Notes: generated by a model from the letters alone, not told the origin. Positions 1-10,908 are shown, counted from the first letter of the stretch. The stretch: 64,000 nucleotides of DNA from Pseudomonas sp. dw_358 (GCF_018449655.1 NZ_JAAVUX010000015.1:1-64000), one strand, 5' to 3'. Program-made: numbers and translations.

Positions 1-122
1 AGTAGCTCGACGCCACAACGTCGCAACGTTTTGACTGACCCCAGCGCAGGCCTCTCTGTACCCTTGTGGTAAGGTTTCCTCCCTGAAAAGCCTCAATGCC
101 TGCTCACAACAAGGACGCCAGC

Positions 123-3100
123 ATGCCGCAAGCCCGCCCTCTCACCCCCGGTTTCATGGTGGTTCACGGCAATCGCCTGGATGAATTGCGCAACCTGGTG
201 GTCAGCTGGATGCAGCGTTACCCGTTGGCTCCGCTCGAGAATGAAATTGCCCTGGTGCAGAGCAACGGCATTGCTCAATGGCTCAAACTTGCCTTGGCCG
301 AGGACCCGCAGGAGGATGGCGCAGGTGGTTGCGGCATCGCGGCTGCGATCGACGTCCAACTCCCAGGCAGCTTCATGTGGCAGCTCTACCGCAATGTTCT
401 GGGCCGCGACCAGATCCCGCCATCATCGCTGTTGGACAAGGCACCTCTGACCTGGCGCTTGATGCGTCTGCTACCCGAACTGATCAATCGGCCTCACTTC
501 GAACCGTTGCAGCGTTTTCTGACCGACGACAACGACCTGCGCAAGCGTTACCAACTGGCCGAGCGTCTGGCAGACTTGTTCGATCAATACCAGGTCTACC
601 GCGCCGACTGGCTCGAAGACTGGGCGGCCGGCAAGCATCAGTTGCGCAGCGGTCGAGGTGAAGCCAAACCTTTACCTCCTGCCAATTGCTGGCAGGCCGA
701 GCTATGGGGCGCGCTCCTTCAAGACGTCGGCGCAGAGGGCATGGCGCAAAGTCGCGCCGGCGTGCACCGGCGTTTCCTCGAGCGCATCACCACCTTGGAA
801 GATGCGCCAAAAGGGCTGCCGTCCAGAGTCATTGTCTTTGGTATTTCCTCGCTGCCCGCTCAGGCGCTCGAAGCCCTGGCCGGTCTGGCGCGTTTCAGTC
901 AGGTCCTGTTGTGCGTGCACAACCCTTGCCGACACCACTGGGCGGACATCGTCGCGGACAAAGACCTGTTGCGTCACCAGTACAAGCGCCAGGCCCGCAA
1001 GCCGGGTACGCCGGCCATCATCGACGCGGATTCGCTGCACCAGCATGCCCATCCTCTTCTGGCCGCATGGGGCAAGCAGGGCCGAGACTACATCAATCTC
1101 CTGGACAGTCACGACGACCCTAGCCTCTACCGCGAGGCCTTCCGCGATGCGCGGATCGACCTGTTCAGCGAGAGCGAGCCCACCACCGTGCTGAGTCAAT
1201 TGCAGGACGACATCCTCGAACTGCGCCCCCTGGCCGAAACCCGTGCCACCTGGCCGCCTGTCGATACCGGCAATGACCGTTCGATCCGCTTCCATGTGAC
1301 CCACAGTGCCCAGCGTGAAGTCGAGGTATTGCATGATCAGTTATTGGCCCGTTTCAGCGCCGACCCGAAACTGAGGCCACGGGATATCATCGTCATGGTG
1401 CCCGACATCGATGCCTACGCCCCGCATATCCGTGCCGTGTTCGGTCAGCTCGAACACAACGATCCGCGCTTCATTCCCTTTACCCTGACCGACCAGGGAC
1501 AGCGCGGCCGCGAGCCCTTGCTGATTGCCATCGAGCACCTGCTGAAACTGCCAGACAGCCGCTTTCCTGTCAGCGAGATTCTCGACCTGCTGGATGTACC
1601 CGCGCTGCGCAACCGTTTTGGCATTGCCGAGCGCGACCTGCCCACGCTGCACCGCTGGATCGAAGGCGCAGGCATTCGCTGGGGGCTGAACGCCGAGCAG
1701 CGTGCCGGCATGGGGCTGCCCGGGGACCTGGAGCAGAACAGCTGGCGTTTCGGCCTGCGCCGCATGTTGCTCGGCTATGCCGTCGGCACGGGCGAGGCCT
1801 GCGGCGGCATCGAGCCCTACGATGAAATCGGTGGTCTTGACGCTGCCCTGATCGGGCCACTGGTTGCGCTGCTGGATGCATTGCAAATTGCTCATCAGCA
1901 ACTGTCCGCACCGGCAACGCCCGCAGCGTGGGGGACACGGCTGCGTGACCTGCTGCAAGTCTTCTTCCTCGCCAGCCATGAACACGACGAGTACCTGCTG
2001 GCTCAACTGGAAGACCTGCGCGAAGACTGGCTGCACATCTGTGAGTCGGTCAACTTGCAGGAATCGCTGCCTCTCACCGTGGTACGGGAAGCATGGCTGG
2101 CCGGTATGGACCAGGGCAAGTTGTCCCAGCGCTTTCTCGCCGGCGCGGTCAATTTCTGCACCCTGATGCCCATGCGTGCCATTCCCTTCAAGCTGGTCTG
2201 TCTGCTGGGCATGAACGACGGCGACTATCCGCGAGCCCAGGCGCCGCTGGATTTCGACCTGATGGGCAGCGACTACCGGCCGGGTGACCGCTCCCGGCGC
2301 GAAGACGACCGCTACCTGCTGCTTGAAGCGCTGTTGTCCGCACGTGAACAGTTATATGTCAGTTGGGTGGGCCGCAGTATTCGCGACAACAGCGAGCGAC
2401 CGGCGTCGGTACTCATCGGGCAGTTGCGCGATCATCTGGCAGGTGGCTGGCAGCTGGCCAGCGATCAATCCGCTGACAGGGCCCTGGCCGGTGAGCAGCT
2501 GCTGCATGCCCTGACCCTGGAACATCCGTTGCAACCCTTCAGCGCCCGTTACTTCCATGAGGGCAACCCGCAGCTCTTCAGCTTCGCCGGTGAATGGCAA
2601 TTGCTCCATCAACCCCAGCCGCCAGCCTCGGCGCCTCGGCCGCTGGCCCCCTATGAGGCGGAAGAACCGCTGAGCCTGGCGCAACTGCAAGACTTCCTGC
2701 GCCACCCCATACGGCACTTCTTCAGCCAGCGATTGAAAGTGTATTTCGAGGCCGCCCAGGCGCCCTTGGCCGATGAAGAACCTTTCGTGCTCGACGCGCT
2801 GCAGCGTTACAGCCTCAGCGAAAGCCTGCTGCGCGCCGCCATGGTTGACTCAGGTAGCGTCGAGGTTGCGCTGGCGCAACAGGCATTGCGTCTGCAAGGC
2901 AGCGGGCAACTGCCCATGGCCGGCTTCGGCGAATTCATGCAGCAGGAATTGATCGCGCCTCTGCCCGATCTGCTAGAGCGCTACCAGCAGTTGCGGGTGC
3001 TGTGGCCTACCCCGGTGCACAGCGCCATGCCACTCTCGTTCGAGCACCAGGGGTTGATGCTGGAAGGCTGGCTGGGTGGCTTGCATCGGCGTGCCGACGG

Positions 3101-3617
3101 CGGGCTGCTGAGCGTCGAGACCATTGCCAATGCCATCGGCCCGTTGCGTACCCGCAAATGGCATCGCCTGACCCGGGCCTGGGTTACCCATCTGGCCGCC
3201 TGCGCCATGGACCTGCCGCTGACCACCGCGTTGGTCGCCAGTGACGACACCCTTGTGCTCAAGGCCGTGCCCCTTGCAATGGCGCGCCAGTGCCTGGGTG
3301 ATCTGTTGCTGGCCTGGCAGTCCGGCATGCGTCGGCCGCTGCCGGTTGCTGTCAAGACAGCCTTCGCCTGGCTGGGCCAGAGCGACCCGGACAAAGCCTT
3401 GGCTGCTGCCCGCAAAGCCTATGAAGGCGATGGTTTGACCACCGATGGCGAGCGTCGGGAAAGTCCTGCCCTGGCCCGCCAGTACCCCGATTTCGATAGC
3501 TTGCTGGCCAGCGAAGAGTTCGAAGGCTGGGCCGAAGCCCTTTACAAACCCATGTTCGAGGCCGGCTGGCAATCCATCGACGCCTCTGCCGACACCGACG
3601 CGAGGGAGCGCCCATGA
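123..3617 (+). CDS. recC: Exodeoxyribonuclease V subunit gamma (RecC)
   Basis: RecC is the subunit of RecBCD that splits the DNA duplex and recognises Chi, acting in double-strand break repair and in degradation of linear foreign DNA. The protein is about 1,164 residues, the usual family size, and is followed by recB and recD in the standard order. I chose the ATG at 123 because AAGGA lies about 7 bases upstream; an in-frame ATG at 96 has no comparable ribosome site. The last codons overlap the recB start, so the two are probably translationally coupled. RecC has an inactivated helicase/nuclease fold, so no Walker motif is expected and none is obvious. The call rests on general RecC resemblance plus the very clear recB and recD neighbours. 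Confidence 0.95.
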   Translation: MPQARPLTPGFMVVHGNRLDELRNLVVSWMQRYPLAPLENEIALVQSNGIAQWLKLALAEDPQEDGAGGCGIAAAIDVQLPGSFMWQLYRNVLGRDQIPPSSLLDKAPLTWRLMRLLPELINRPHFEPLQRFLTDDNDLRKRYQLAERLADLFDQYQVYRADWLEDWAAGKHQLRSGRGEAKPLPPANCWQAELWGALLQDVGAEGMAQSRAGVHRRFLERITTLEDAPKGLPSRVIVFGISSLPAQALEALAGLARFSQVLLCVHNPCRHHWADIVADKDLLRHQYKRQARKPGTPAIIDADSLHQHAHPLLAAWGKQGRDYINLLDSHDDPSLYREAFRDARIDLFSESEPTTVLSQLQDDILELRPLAETRATWPPVDTGNDRSIRFHVTHSAQREVEVLHDQLLARFSADPKLRPRDIIVMVPDIDAYAPHIRAVFGQLEHNDPRFIPFTLTDQGQRGREPLLIAIEHLLKLPDSRFPVSEILDLLDVPALRNRFGIAERDLPTLHRWIEGAGIRWGLNAEQRAGMGLPGDLEQNSWRFGLRRMLLGYAVGTGEACGGIEPYDEIGGLDAALIGPLVALLDALQIAHQQLSAPATPAAWGTRLRDLLQVFFLASHEHDEYLLAQLEDLREDWLHICESVNLQESLPLTVVREAWLAGMDQGKLSQRFLAGAVNFCTLMPMRAIPFKLVCLLGMNDGDYPRAQAPLDFDLMGSDYRPGDRSRREDDRYLLLEALLSAREQLYVSWVGRSIRDNSERPASVLIGQLRDHLAGGWQLASDQSADRALAGEQLLHALTLEHPLQPFSARYFHEGNPQLFSFAGEWQLLHQPQPPASAPRPLAPYEAEEPLSLAQLQDFLRHPIRHFFSQRLKVYFEAAQAPLADEEPFVLDALQRYSLSESLLRAAMVDSGSVEVALAQQALRLQGSGQLPMAGFGEFMQQELIAPLPDLLERYQQLRVLWPTPVHSAMPLSFEHQGLMLEGWLGGLHRRADGGLLSVETIANAIGPLRTRKWHRLTRAWVTHLAACAMDLPLTTALVASDDTLVLKAVPLAMARQCLGDLLLAWQSGMRRPLPVAVKTAFAWLGQSDPDKALAAARKAYEGDGLTTDGERRESPALARQYPDFDSLLASEEFEGWAEALYKPMFEAGWQSIDASADTDARERP

Positions 3618-6600
3618 ATTCGCCCATTGAGCCGCGTCTGCCGCTGGCCTTGACGTTCCCGCTGCGTGGCAGCCAATTGATCGAGGCCAGTGCCGGCACC
3701 GGCAAGACCTTTACCATTTCTGCGCTGTATCTGCGTCTTATCCTTGGCCACGGTGGCGCCGAAGCCGGCTTCGGCCGCGAACTGTTGCCGCCGCAGATTC
3801 TGGTAGTGACCTTCACCGAGGCCGCCACCCAGGAGTTGCGCGACCGTATACGCCTGCGCCTGACCGAGGCGGCGCGCTTTTTCCGCGACGAGATCGCCAG
3901 CCCCGATGCGCTGCTCTCCAGTCTGCGCGACGAGTACCTCGCGGTGCAGTGGCCCGGCTGCGCCGCGCGTCTGGACATCGCCGCCCAGTGGATGGACGAG
4001 GCGGCAGTCTCCACCATCCATGGCTGGTGTCAGCGTATGTTGCGCGAGCACGCCTTCGACAGCGGCAGCCTGTTCACCCAGACTCTGGAGACCGACCACA
4101 GCGAACTGCTGGGCGAAGTTCTGCGCGATTACTGGCGGCGCTTCTGTTACAGCATGCAGGGCGGCACCTTGAACTGGGTACGCAGCAACTGGGGCGGTCC
4201 AGCCGCCCTGCTGCCTCGCGTGCGGGCCTTGTTCGGCAGCCCGCGCAAAGAAGGTTCGGGGCTGGAGCCTGCCGCCATGATCGAGGCCACCTTGCTGGAG
4301 CGCCGGCAGTCATTGGCTGAGCTGAAACTGCCCTGGCTGCAATGGGCGGCCGAACTGCGAGAGATCTTTCATTCGGCGCTGGCCAGCAAGGCTGTGGATG
4401 GCCGCAAGATCCAGGCGCGCTACTTCGAACCCTGGTTTGAAAAGCTCAGTGCCTGGGCCCAGGACGATAGTCTGGAACCACTGGACATCGGCACCGGTTT
4501 TACCCGACTGACTCCGGATGGCGTCGCCGAGGCCTGGAAAACCGAGCCGCCCGCGCACCCGGCGCTGGTTGCCATGCTCGACTTGCCCCAGCGTCTGGCC
4601 GCGTTGCCGACACCCGATGCCGCCGTGCTGGAGCATGCCGCGCAGTGGGTCGGGCAACGCTTCGACGAAGAGAAGCGCCGCCGCGCGGAAATGGGTTTTG
4701 ACGACATGTTGCTGCGCCTGGACGCGGCCCTGCAAAGCAGTGGCGGCGAGCGCCTGGCCAGCCTGATTCGCGAGCAGTTTCCGGTGGCGCTGATCGATGA
4801 ATTCCAGGACACCGATCCGGTGCAGTACCGGATCTTTGCCAGCATCTATCCCCTCGAACAGAACGATCCGGGCATCGGCCTGTTTCTGATCGGCGACCCC
4901 AAGCAGGCCATCTACGCCTTCCGAGGCGCGGACATCTACACCTACCTGCGTGCGCGGCGAGCCACCGAGGGCCGGCTGCACACTCTGAATACCAACTTCC
5001 GTTCCAGCCACGCGATGGTCGAGGCGGTCAACCACCTCTTCCTGCGCGCCGAACAGCGGCCGACAGGGCGCGGTGCCTTCCTGTTTCGTGAAGGGACCGA
5101 CAACCCTGTGCCGTTTCAGCCGGTTTTGGCACAGGGCCGCAGGGAACGCCTGGTTGTCGATGGCGGCGAAGTGGCGGCGATGAATTTCTGGCAGTTGGCG
5201 GCCGACGAACCCGTTTCCGGTCCGGCCTATCGCAGCCGCCTGGCCAGTGCCTGCGCCAGTGAAATCGTGGGTTTGCTCAATGCCGGGCAACAAGGTCGCG
5301 CGGGGTTTACCCAAGGTGAGGCGTTGCGCAGCATCCTCCCGGCCGACATTGCCATTCTGGTCCGCGATGGCCGTGAGGCCCAGGCCGTGCGTGCCGAGCT
5401 TTCTGCTCGTGGCGTGCGCAGCGTCTATTTGTCGGACAAGGACTCGGTCTTCGCCGCCCAGGAGGCCCATGACCTGCTGAGTTGGCTCAAGGCCTGTGCC
5501 GAACCCGATGCCGAGCGGCCATTGCGCGCGGCGCTGGCCAGCATCACCTTGAACTTGTCGCTGGCTGAGCTAGAACGCCTGAACGAGGATGAGCTGGCCT
5601 GGGAGCAGCGGATCATGCAATTCCGCAGCTACCGGCACATCTGGCGGGTACAGGGTGTGCTGCCGATGCTGCGCAAGCTGTTGCATGACTTCAATCTGCC
5701 GCTGACCTTGATCGGCCGCAGCGACGGCGAGCGCGTCCTGACCAACCTGCTGCACCTCTGCGAATTGCTGCAGCAGGCCTCCGGCGAACTGGACGGCGAG
5801 CAGGCCTTGATTCGCCATCTTTCCGAGCACCTGGCCTTGTCGGGGCAGGCGGGCGAGGAGCAGATCCTGCGCCTGGAAAGCGATGAGCAGTTAGTGAAGG
5901 TGGTCACCATCCACAAGTCCAAGGGTCTGGAATACCCTCTGGTGTTCCTGCCCTTCATTTGCTCGGCAAAACCGGTGGACGGCAAGCGTCTGCCCTTGGC
6001 CTGGCATGATGAACAGGGCCAGGTGCAGGTCACCTTGGCACCCACCGAAGAGCAAATCGAGCTGTCGGACAACGAGCGTCTCGCCGAAGATCTGCGCTTG
6101 CTGTATGTGGCCCTTACCCGAGCACGTCATGCCTGCTGGCTGGGCGTCGCGGACCTCAAGCGCGGCACTCGCAAGGAATCGCTGCTGCACCGCAGTGCCA
6201 TGGGCTATCTGCTGGGTGGCGGTGACGTGCTGCGCGAGTCGGCGCAGCTTTCCCGCTGGCTGGCGGACGCCCAACAAGGGTGCGCCGCCATCAGCCACGG
6301 CGCGGTCCCCGAGGATGACGGTCAGCGCTTCGTGCCGCCGCGTAACGAAGCGGCTCTGCGGCGCCCGCGACTGCCACGACGCCGCGCGGCGGAAAACTGG
6401 TGGATCGCGTCTTACAGCGCCTTGCGCATCAGCGACGGTAGCGCCTCCGCCGCACCGGACGATGCCCAGGCGCAGAAGCTCACCGATGACGAGCGTCTTG
6501 ATCCACTGGCCGCACGCCAGATACCGGCCACCAGTGGCGACATTCACCGTTTTCCTCGCGGCCCGGGCCCTGGCACGTTCCTGCACAGCCTCTTGGAATG

Positions 6601-7300
6601 GGCGGGCAATGAAGGGTTCGCCGACGTCAGCCGGCAACCGGAACTGTTGCAGGATGCCGTAGCACGTCGGTGCAATCGCCGCGGCTGGAACGGCTGGATT
6701 GCGACCTTGACTCAATGGCTGGAGCATCTGCTGCAAGCTCCCTTGAACCTTGATCCACAGATTGCGCCTTTCAGCCTCGGCCAGCTCAGCGAGTACCGGA
6801 TCGAGATGGAGTTCTGGTTCGCCAGCCATCGTGTCGACGTGAAGCGTCTGGATGCGCTGGTCACGGCCGGCACCCACCTCGGCCAGTCGCGTGCGGCGGC
6901 GGAAGGGGCACTGCTCAACGGCATGTTCAAAGGATTCATCGACCTGTGCTTCGAGCATGACGGGTGCTATTACGTCGTTGATTACAAATCCAACTGGCTC
7001 GGCCCGGATGCACTGTCCTACACCCACGCGGCCATGGTCAACGCTATCCTCGATAACCGCTATGACCTGCAATACGTGCTGTATCTATTGGCCCTCCACC
7101 GGCAGTTGAAGGCACGGCTGCCCGACTATGACTACGACCAACATGTCGGCGGCGCCTTGTTCGTGTTCCTGCGCGGTATCGATTCGGCCAGCCAGGGCCT
7201 GTATTTCACCCGACCGCCCCGTGAGCTGATCGAACAGCTCGATGTGTTGTTCAGCGGTGGCGTACAGCCTGCCGCCCAATTGCAGGGAGAGCTGTTCTGA
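3614..7300 (+). CDS. recB: Exodeoxyribonuclease V subunit beta (RecB helicase-nuclease)
   Basis: RecB is the 3'-5' helicase and the only nuclease of RecBCD; it also loads RecA after Chi. The 1,228-residue protein has a UvrD-type Walker A (ASAGTGKT, residues 25-32), the Walker B form DEFQD near residue 395, a helicase motif HKSKGLEYP in the middle part, and a C-terminal nuclease domain with the VDYK motif near residue 1121. All parts are in frame and full length. Its start overlaps the recC stop by four bases and its stop overlaps the recD start, giving a tightly coupled three-gene operon. Confidence 0.98.
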   Translation: MNSPIEPRLPLALTFPLRGSQLIEASAGTGKTFTISALYLRLILGHGGAEAGFGRELLPPQILVVTFTEAATQELRDRIRLRLTEAARFFRDEIASPDALLSSLRDEYLAVQWPGCAARLDIAAQWMDEAAVSTIHGWCQRMLREHAFDSGSLFTQTLETDHSELLGEVLRDYWRRFCYSMQGGTLNWVRSNWGGPAALLPRVRALFGSPRKEGSGLEPAAMIEATLLERRQSLAELKLPWLQWAAELREIFHSALASKAVDGRKIQARYFEPWFEKLSAWAQDDSLEPLDIGTGFTRLTPDGVAEAWKTEPPAHPALVAMLDLPQRLAALPTPDAAVLEHAAQWVGQRFDEEKRRRAEMGFDDMLLRLDAALQSSGGERLASLIREQFPVALIDEFQDTDPVQYRIFASIYPLEQNDPGIGLFLIGDPKQAIYAFRGADIYTYLRARRATEGRLHTLNTNFRSSHAMVEAVNHLFLRAEQRPTGRGAFLFREGTDNPVPFQPVLAQGRRERLVVDGGEVAAMNFWQLAADEPVSGPAYRSRLASACASEIVGLLNAGQQGRAGFTQGEALRSILPADIAILVRDGREAQAVRAELSARGVRSVYLSDKDSVFAAQEAHDLLSWLKACAEPDAERPLRAALASITLNLSLAELERLNEDELAWEQRIMQFRSYRHIWRVQGVLPMLRKLLHDFNLPLTLIGRSDGERVLTNLLHLCELLQQASGELDGEQALIRHLSEHLALSGQAGEEQILRLESDEQLVKVVTIHKSKGLEYPLVFLPFICSAKPVDGKRLPLAWHDEQGQVQVTLAPTEEQIELSDNERLAEDLRLLYVALTRARHACWLGVADLKRGTRKESLLHRSAMGYLLGGGDVLRESAQLSRWLADAQQGCAAISHGAVPEDDGQRFVPPRNEAALRRPRLPRRRAAENWWIASYSALRISDGSASAAPDDAQAQKLTDDERLDPLAARQIPATSGDIHRFPRGPGPGTFLHSLLEWAGNEGFADVSRQPELLQDAVARRCNRRGWNGWIATLTQWLEHLLQAPLNLDPQIAPFSLGQLSEYRIEMEFWFASHRVDVKRLDALVTAGTHLGQSRAAAEGALLNGMFKGFIDLCFEHDGCYYVVDYKSNWLGPDALSYTHAAMVNAILDNRYDLQYVLYLLALHRQLKARLPDYDYDQHVGGALFVFLRGIDSASQGLYFTRPPRELIEQLDVLFSGGVQPAAQLQGELF

Positions 7301-9381
7301 TGCGCACTTTCGCCGATCTGTTGCCCACCCCGCTGGACGCCGAAGGCCTGGCGCGGTTAAGCCCGTTGACCGCCGTGGATGACTTGCTGACCCTGCTGGA
7401 GCGCTGGGTCGAACGCGGCTGGCTGCGCGCCCTGGACAAGGCTTTCGTGGCCTTTCTAGCCGAGCGCGACCCCCTGGCCGACCCGCTGCTGTTGCTGGCG
7501 GCGGCACTGACCAGTCACCAGTTGGGCCATGGTCATGTCTGCCTGGACCTGAACGCCACCCTCGCTGAACCCGACTTCGCGCTGTCCCTGCCACCGGAAG
7601 GCGACGCGCTGTCCGGTCCCTTGCTGCTGCCCTCGCAATTGCTGCAAAACCTCGATGGTGCCACCTGGCGCCGTGCGGTCGCGCAGAGTGTCCTGGTGGC
7701 CGAGGCTGACGACAGCAATGCCGCCGAGGCGCCGCTGGTGTTGTCCGGTTCGCGGCTGTACCTGCGCCGCTACTGGAACTACGAGCGACGCATCGATGAA
7801 GCCCTGGGGCGGCGGCTGGCCGCGCCCGAGCCTACCCCCGACGACCTGCGCGTGCGCCTCGATCAGTTGTTCGGGCCGGCGACGGGCGAGCCCATCGACT
7901 GGCAGAAGCTCGCCTGCGCCCTGGCCACCCGAGGGGCTTTCAGCATTGTCACCGGCGGCCCCGGCACGGGCAAGACCACCACCGTGGTGCGTCTGCTGGC
8001 CTTGCTGCAAGCACCCGCCGTGGCCGCGGGGCAGCCATTGCGTATCCGGCTGGCGGCGCCGACCGGCAAGGCCGCTGCCCGTCTGACCGAGTCCATCAGT
8101 GCACAGGTGCTCAACCTCAAGGTCAGTGAAGACGTTCGCGACAAGATCCCCAGTGCCGTCACCACTGTGCATCGCCTGCTCGGCAGCCGTCCGGGCACCC
8201 GCCACTTTCGCCACAACGCCGCCAATCCCTTGCCTCTCGACGTACTGGTGGTGGATGAAGCCTCGATGATCGACCTGGAAATGATGGCCAACCTGCTGGA
8301 CGCGCTGCCCACCCATGCGCGCCTGGTGCTGTTGGGCGACAAGGACCAGTTGGCGTCGGTGGAAGCCGGTGCGGTGCTCGGTGACCTGTGCCGCGATGCC
8401 GAAGCCGGTCGCTACAGCCCCCAGACCCGCACCTGGCTGGAGCAGGTCAGCGGCGAGAACCTGGGCACTGGCGAGTTGCAGGAAGGCAGTGCCGAACAGT
8501 TTCCACTGGCGCAGCAGGTGGTGATGTTGCGCCACTCGCGGCGCTTCGGGCAGAGCAGTGGCATTGGCCAACTGGCCCGCCAGGTCAACCGCCAGAATGC
8601 CCCGGGTGCCAGGACCTTGCTGCAGGAGCGGGCCTATCCAGACATTTATTCGGTGCAGCTCAAGGGCGAACAAGATCGGGCCCTCGAACGCCTGGTGCTG
8701 GACGGCCACGGCGGCGGCGAGGACCCACCCCAGGGTTACCGGCATTATCTGCAAGTGCTGCGCGATACTCGTCCAGCGCCAGGGCTGTCCCTCGATGACC
8801 TGGCATGGAGCGATTGGGCCCGCCAAGTGTTGACGGCCTTCGACACCTTTCAATTGCTCTGCGCCGTGCGCAAGGGCCCGTGGGGCGTGGAGGGGCTTAA
8901 CCAGTTGGCCACTCGCACGTTGCTCGACCATGGCCTGATCGAAAACGACAGCCAGTGGTATGAAGGCCGTCCCGTGCTGATGACCCGCAACGACTACGGC
9001 CTGGGTTTGATGAACGGCGACATCGGCATTGTCCTGCGCCTGCCGGAAACCACCGGCAGTGAGCATCAGGTCTTGCGCGTGGCCTTCGCCCGCAACGACG
9101 GCAAAAGCGGGGGTGTGCGCTTTGTCCTGCCCAGCCGGTTGAACGACGTGGACACGGTGTATGCCATGACCGTGCACAAGTCCCAAGGCTCGGAGTTCAC
9201 TCACACCGCTCTGGTGCTTCCCGACGCCTTGAACCCGGTGCTGACCAAGGAGTTGATCTACACGGGCATCACTCGCGCGAAAAGCTGGTTCAGCCTGATC
9301 GAACCGCGCCAGGGGGTGTTCGAAGAAGCGGTGAAGCGTCGGGTGAAACGCTTGAGTGGATTGCTGGCCGATAACCTCTGA
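7300..9381 (+). CDS. recD: Exodeoxyribonuclease V subunit alpha (RecD helicase)
   Basis: RecD is the 5'-3' superfamily 1 helicase of the RecBCD complex. The 693-residue protein carries Walker A GGPGTGKTT at about residues 219-227, the Walker B region VVDEASMID, and the late helicase motif VHKSQGSEF near residue 625. The start codon shares a base with the recB stop (TGATG), so translation is coupled. The gene ends 10 bases before the end of the convergent ABC transporter gene, leaving no room for an independent terminator. Confidence 0.97.
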   Translation: MRTFADLLPTPLDAEGLARLSPLTAVDDLLTLLERWVERGWLRALDKAFVAFLAERDPLADPLLLLAAALTSHQLGHGHVCLDLNATLAEPDFALSLPPEGDALSGPLLLPSQLLQNLDGATWRRAVAQSVLVAEADDSNAAEAPLVLSGSRLYLRRYWNYERRIDEALGRRLAAPEPTPDDLRVRLDQLFGPATGEPIDWQKLACALATRGAFSIVTGGPGTGKTTTVVRLLALLQAPAVAAGQPLRIRLAAPTGKAAARLTESISAQVLNLKVSEDVRDKIPSAVTTVHRLLGSRPGTRHFRHNAANPLPLDVLVVDEASMIDLEMMANLLDALPTHARLVLLGDKDQLASVEAGAVLGDLCRDAEAGRYSPQTRTWLEQVSGENLGTGELQEGSAEQFPLAQQVVMLRHSRRFGQSSGIGQLARQVNRQNAPGARTLLQERAYPDIYSVQLKGEQDRALERLVLDGHGGGEDPPQGYRHYLQVLRDTRPAPGLSLDDLAWSDWARQVLTAFDTFQLLCAVRKGPWGVEGLNQLATRTLLDHGLIENDSQWYEGRPVLMTRNDYGLGLMNGDIGIVLRLPETTGSEHQVLRVAFARNDGKSGGVRFVLPSRLNDVDTVYAMTVHKSQGSEFTHTALVLPDALNPVLTKELIYTGITRAKSWFSLIEPRQGVFEEAVKRRVKRLSGLLADNL

Positions 9382-9390
9382 ACCGCGCTC

Positions 9391-10908
9391 CTACGCTGCC
9401 CGTTCGATCCCCATGAACTTGCGCACTCGCTCGCTGTGCACATCCTGCCGGATCGCATCAGGCGCCGCGTCGAGCTGAATATGGCCGTTCTCCATGAAAA
9501 TGACTCGATCGGAAATCGACATGGCGAACTCCATTTCGTGGGTCACGATCAGCAGCGTCATGCCTTCGCGGGCCAGGCTCTGGATCACGTTCAACACATC
9601 GCCCACCAACTCCGGGTCCAGCGCCGAGGTGGGCTCGTCGAACAACATGATCTCGGGGTCCATGGCCAAGGCACGCGCAATGGCCACCCGTTGCTGTTGG
9701 CCGCCCGACAGCTGGTGGGGATATTTGCTGGCGTGGGCGAGCAGGCCGACTTTGTCCAACAAAGCAAAGGCCCGATGCTCGCTTACGTCTCGCGCCTGGC
9801 CGTGGTAGCGCGGCGCCAGGGTGATGTTGTCGAGAATGGTGCGGTGCGGGAACAGGTTGAAGTTCTGGAACACCATGCCGATGTGCCTGACGCCACGACG
9901 CACCTGCGGATTGCCCGGGGTGTCGCTCGCGTTGATGAAGCTTTCACCGAACAGCACGATCTCGCCCTGATCAATGGTTTCCAACCCGTTGATGGTACGA
10001 ATCAGCGACGTCTTGCCCGAGCCTGACGGGCCGATGATCGCCACCACCTGCCCGGCATTGATACGCAGGTCGATGCCTTTGAGCACGTCGTGGTCGCCGT
10101 AGCTCTTGTGAATATTCTGCAGTTGCAGCGCAGGCGCATCCCCCGGCGCGCTGGCCGGCCGTACGTTGACTGCGCTGGCTTTCAGGGAGGCCTTGAGGTC
10201 TGCCAATTGGGGCGCAGTCAGGGTTCTTGGCTTGCGCCGATCCAGGCTCAAATAATGCTCCAGGCGCTGGAACAACCAGCCAAACACCGAAACGATCAGC
10301 ACGTAGTACAGCCCCACAGCCGCCAGGGTTTCCATCACCAGGAAGTTCTGAGCGTAGAGCCTTTGGCCCACGGTGAGCAGTTCGGTGAGGGAGATCACCG
10401 ATACCAGCGAGGTCAGCTTGACCACGGTGATGTATTCATTGATCAGCGTGGGCAGGGAAATACGAAAGGCCTGGGGAATCACGATCAGCCGCTGCATGCC
10501 AAGGGTGCCGACACCCAAGGCACGACCTGCTTCCTTCTGGCCCTTGACCACGGAAATCAGACCGCCACGGTGGATCTCGGCCATGTACGCGGCTTCCGTG
10601 ACCACCAGGGCCAGTAACCCGGAATTGAATGGGTTGGACAGCACCCCTCCGGTGCCGGGCAGCAACTGCGGCAGGTTATAGACAAACACCACCAGCACCA
10701 GCAGCGGGACACTGCGGAAAAACCAGATATAAATACCTGCCGGAACGCTCAGCAGGCGAGAACTCGACAGCTTGGCCGAGGCCAGCAGGAAGCCCAGTAC
10801 CATGCCGATCAGCCAGGCCAGCCCACTCAGCTCGATGACCGTGAGGCTGGCCTCCCAGAAGGACGGCATGGAAAACAGCGAAAGAAAATACGACCAATCA
10901 AATGTCAT
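9391..10908 (-). CDS. Amino-acid ABC transporter, fused permease and ATP-binding protein
   Basis: This single polypeptide (505 residues) joins the two inner-membrane functions of a polar amino acid importer. Residues 1 to about 230 form a HisM/GlnP-type permease with several hydrophobic segments and the EAA-like loop region near EAGRALG. From about residue 255 to the end is a GlnQ-type ATPase with Walker A GPSGSGKT (near 290), signature LSGGQQQR (near 398) and Walker B LFDEPTSALD. I start at the ATG at 10908, since the longer open frame begins inside the upstream spacer. It is the last gene of an operon with a binding protein, a 2-oxoglutarate oxygenase and a TIM-barrel protein. Fused permease-ATPase importers are known in pseudomonads; the substrate cannot be told from sequence. 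Confidence 0.9.
   Translation of the reverse strand: MTFDWSYFLSLFSMPSFWEASLTVIELSGLAWLIGMVLGFLLASAKLSSSRLLSVPAGIYIWFFRSVPLLVLVVFVYNLPQLLPGTGGVLSNPFNSGLLALVVTEAAYMAEIHRGGLISVVKGQKEAGRALGVGTLGMQRLIVIPQAFRISLPTLINEYITVVKLTSLVSVISLTELLTVGQRLYAQNFLVMETLAAVGLYYVLIVSVFGWLFQRLEHYLSLDRRKPRTLTAPQLADLKASLKASAVNVRPASAPGDAPALQLQNIHKSYGDHDVLKGIDLRINAGQVVAIIGPSGSGKTSLIRTINGLETIDQGEIVLFGESFINASDTPGNPQVRRGVRHIGMVFQNFNLFPHRTILDNITLAPRYHGQARDVSEHRAFALLDKVGLLAHASKYPHQLSGGQQQRVAIARALAMDPEIMLFDEPTSALDPELVGDVLNVIQSLAREGMTLLIVTHEMEFAMSISDRVIFMENGHIQLDAAPDAIRQDVHSERVRKFMGIERAA

Noticed and set aside
1-122. Promoter of recC in the first 120 bases
   Set aside because: TTGACT near 32 could be a -35 box, but no -10 box stands at a proper distance; the true promoter may lie before the window.
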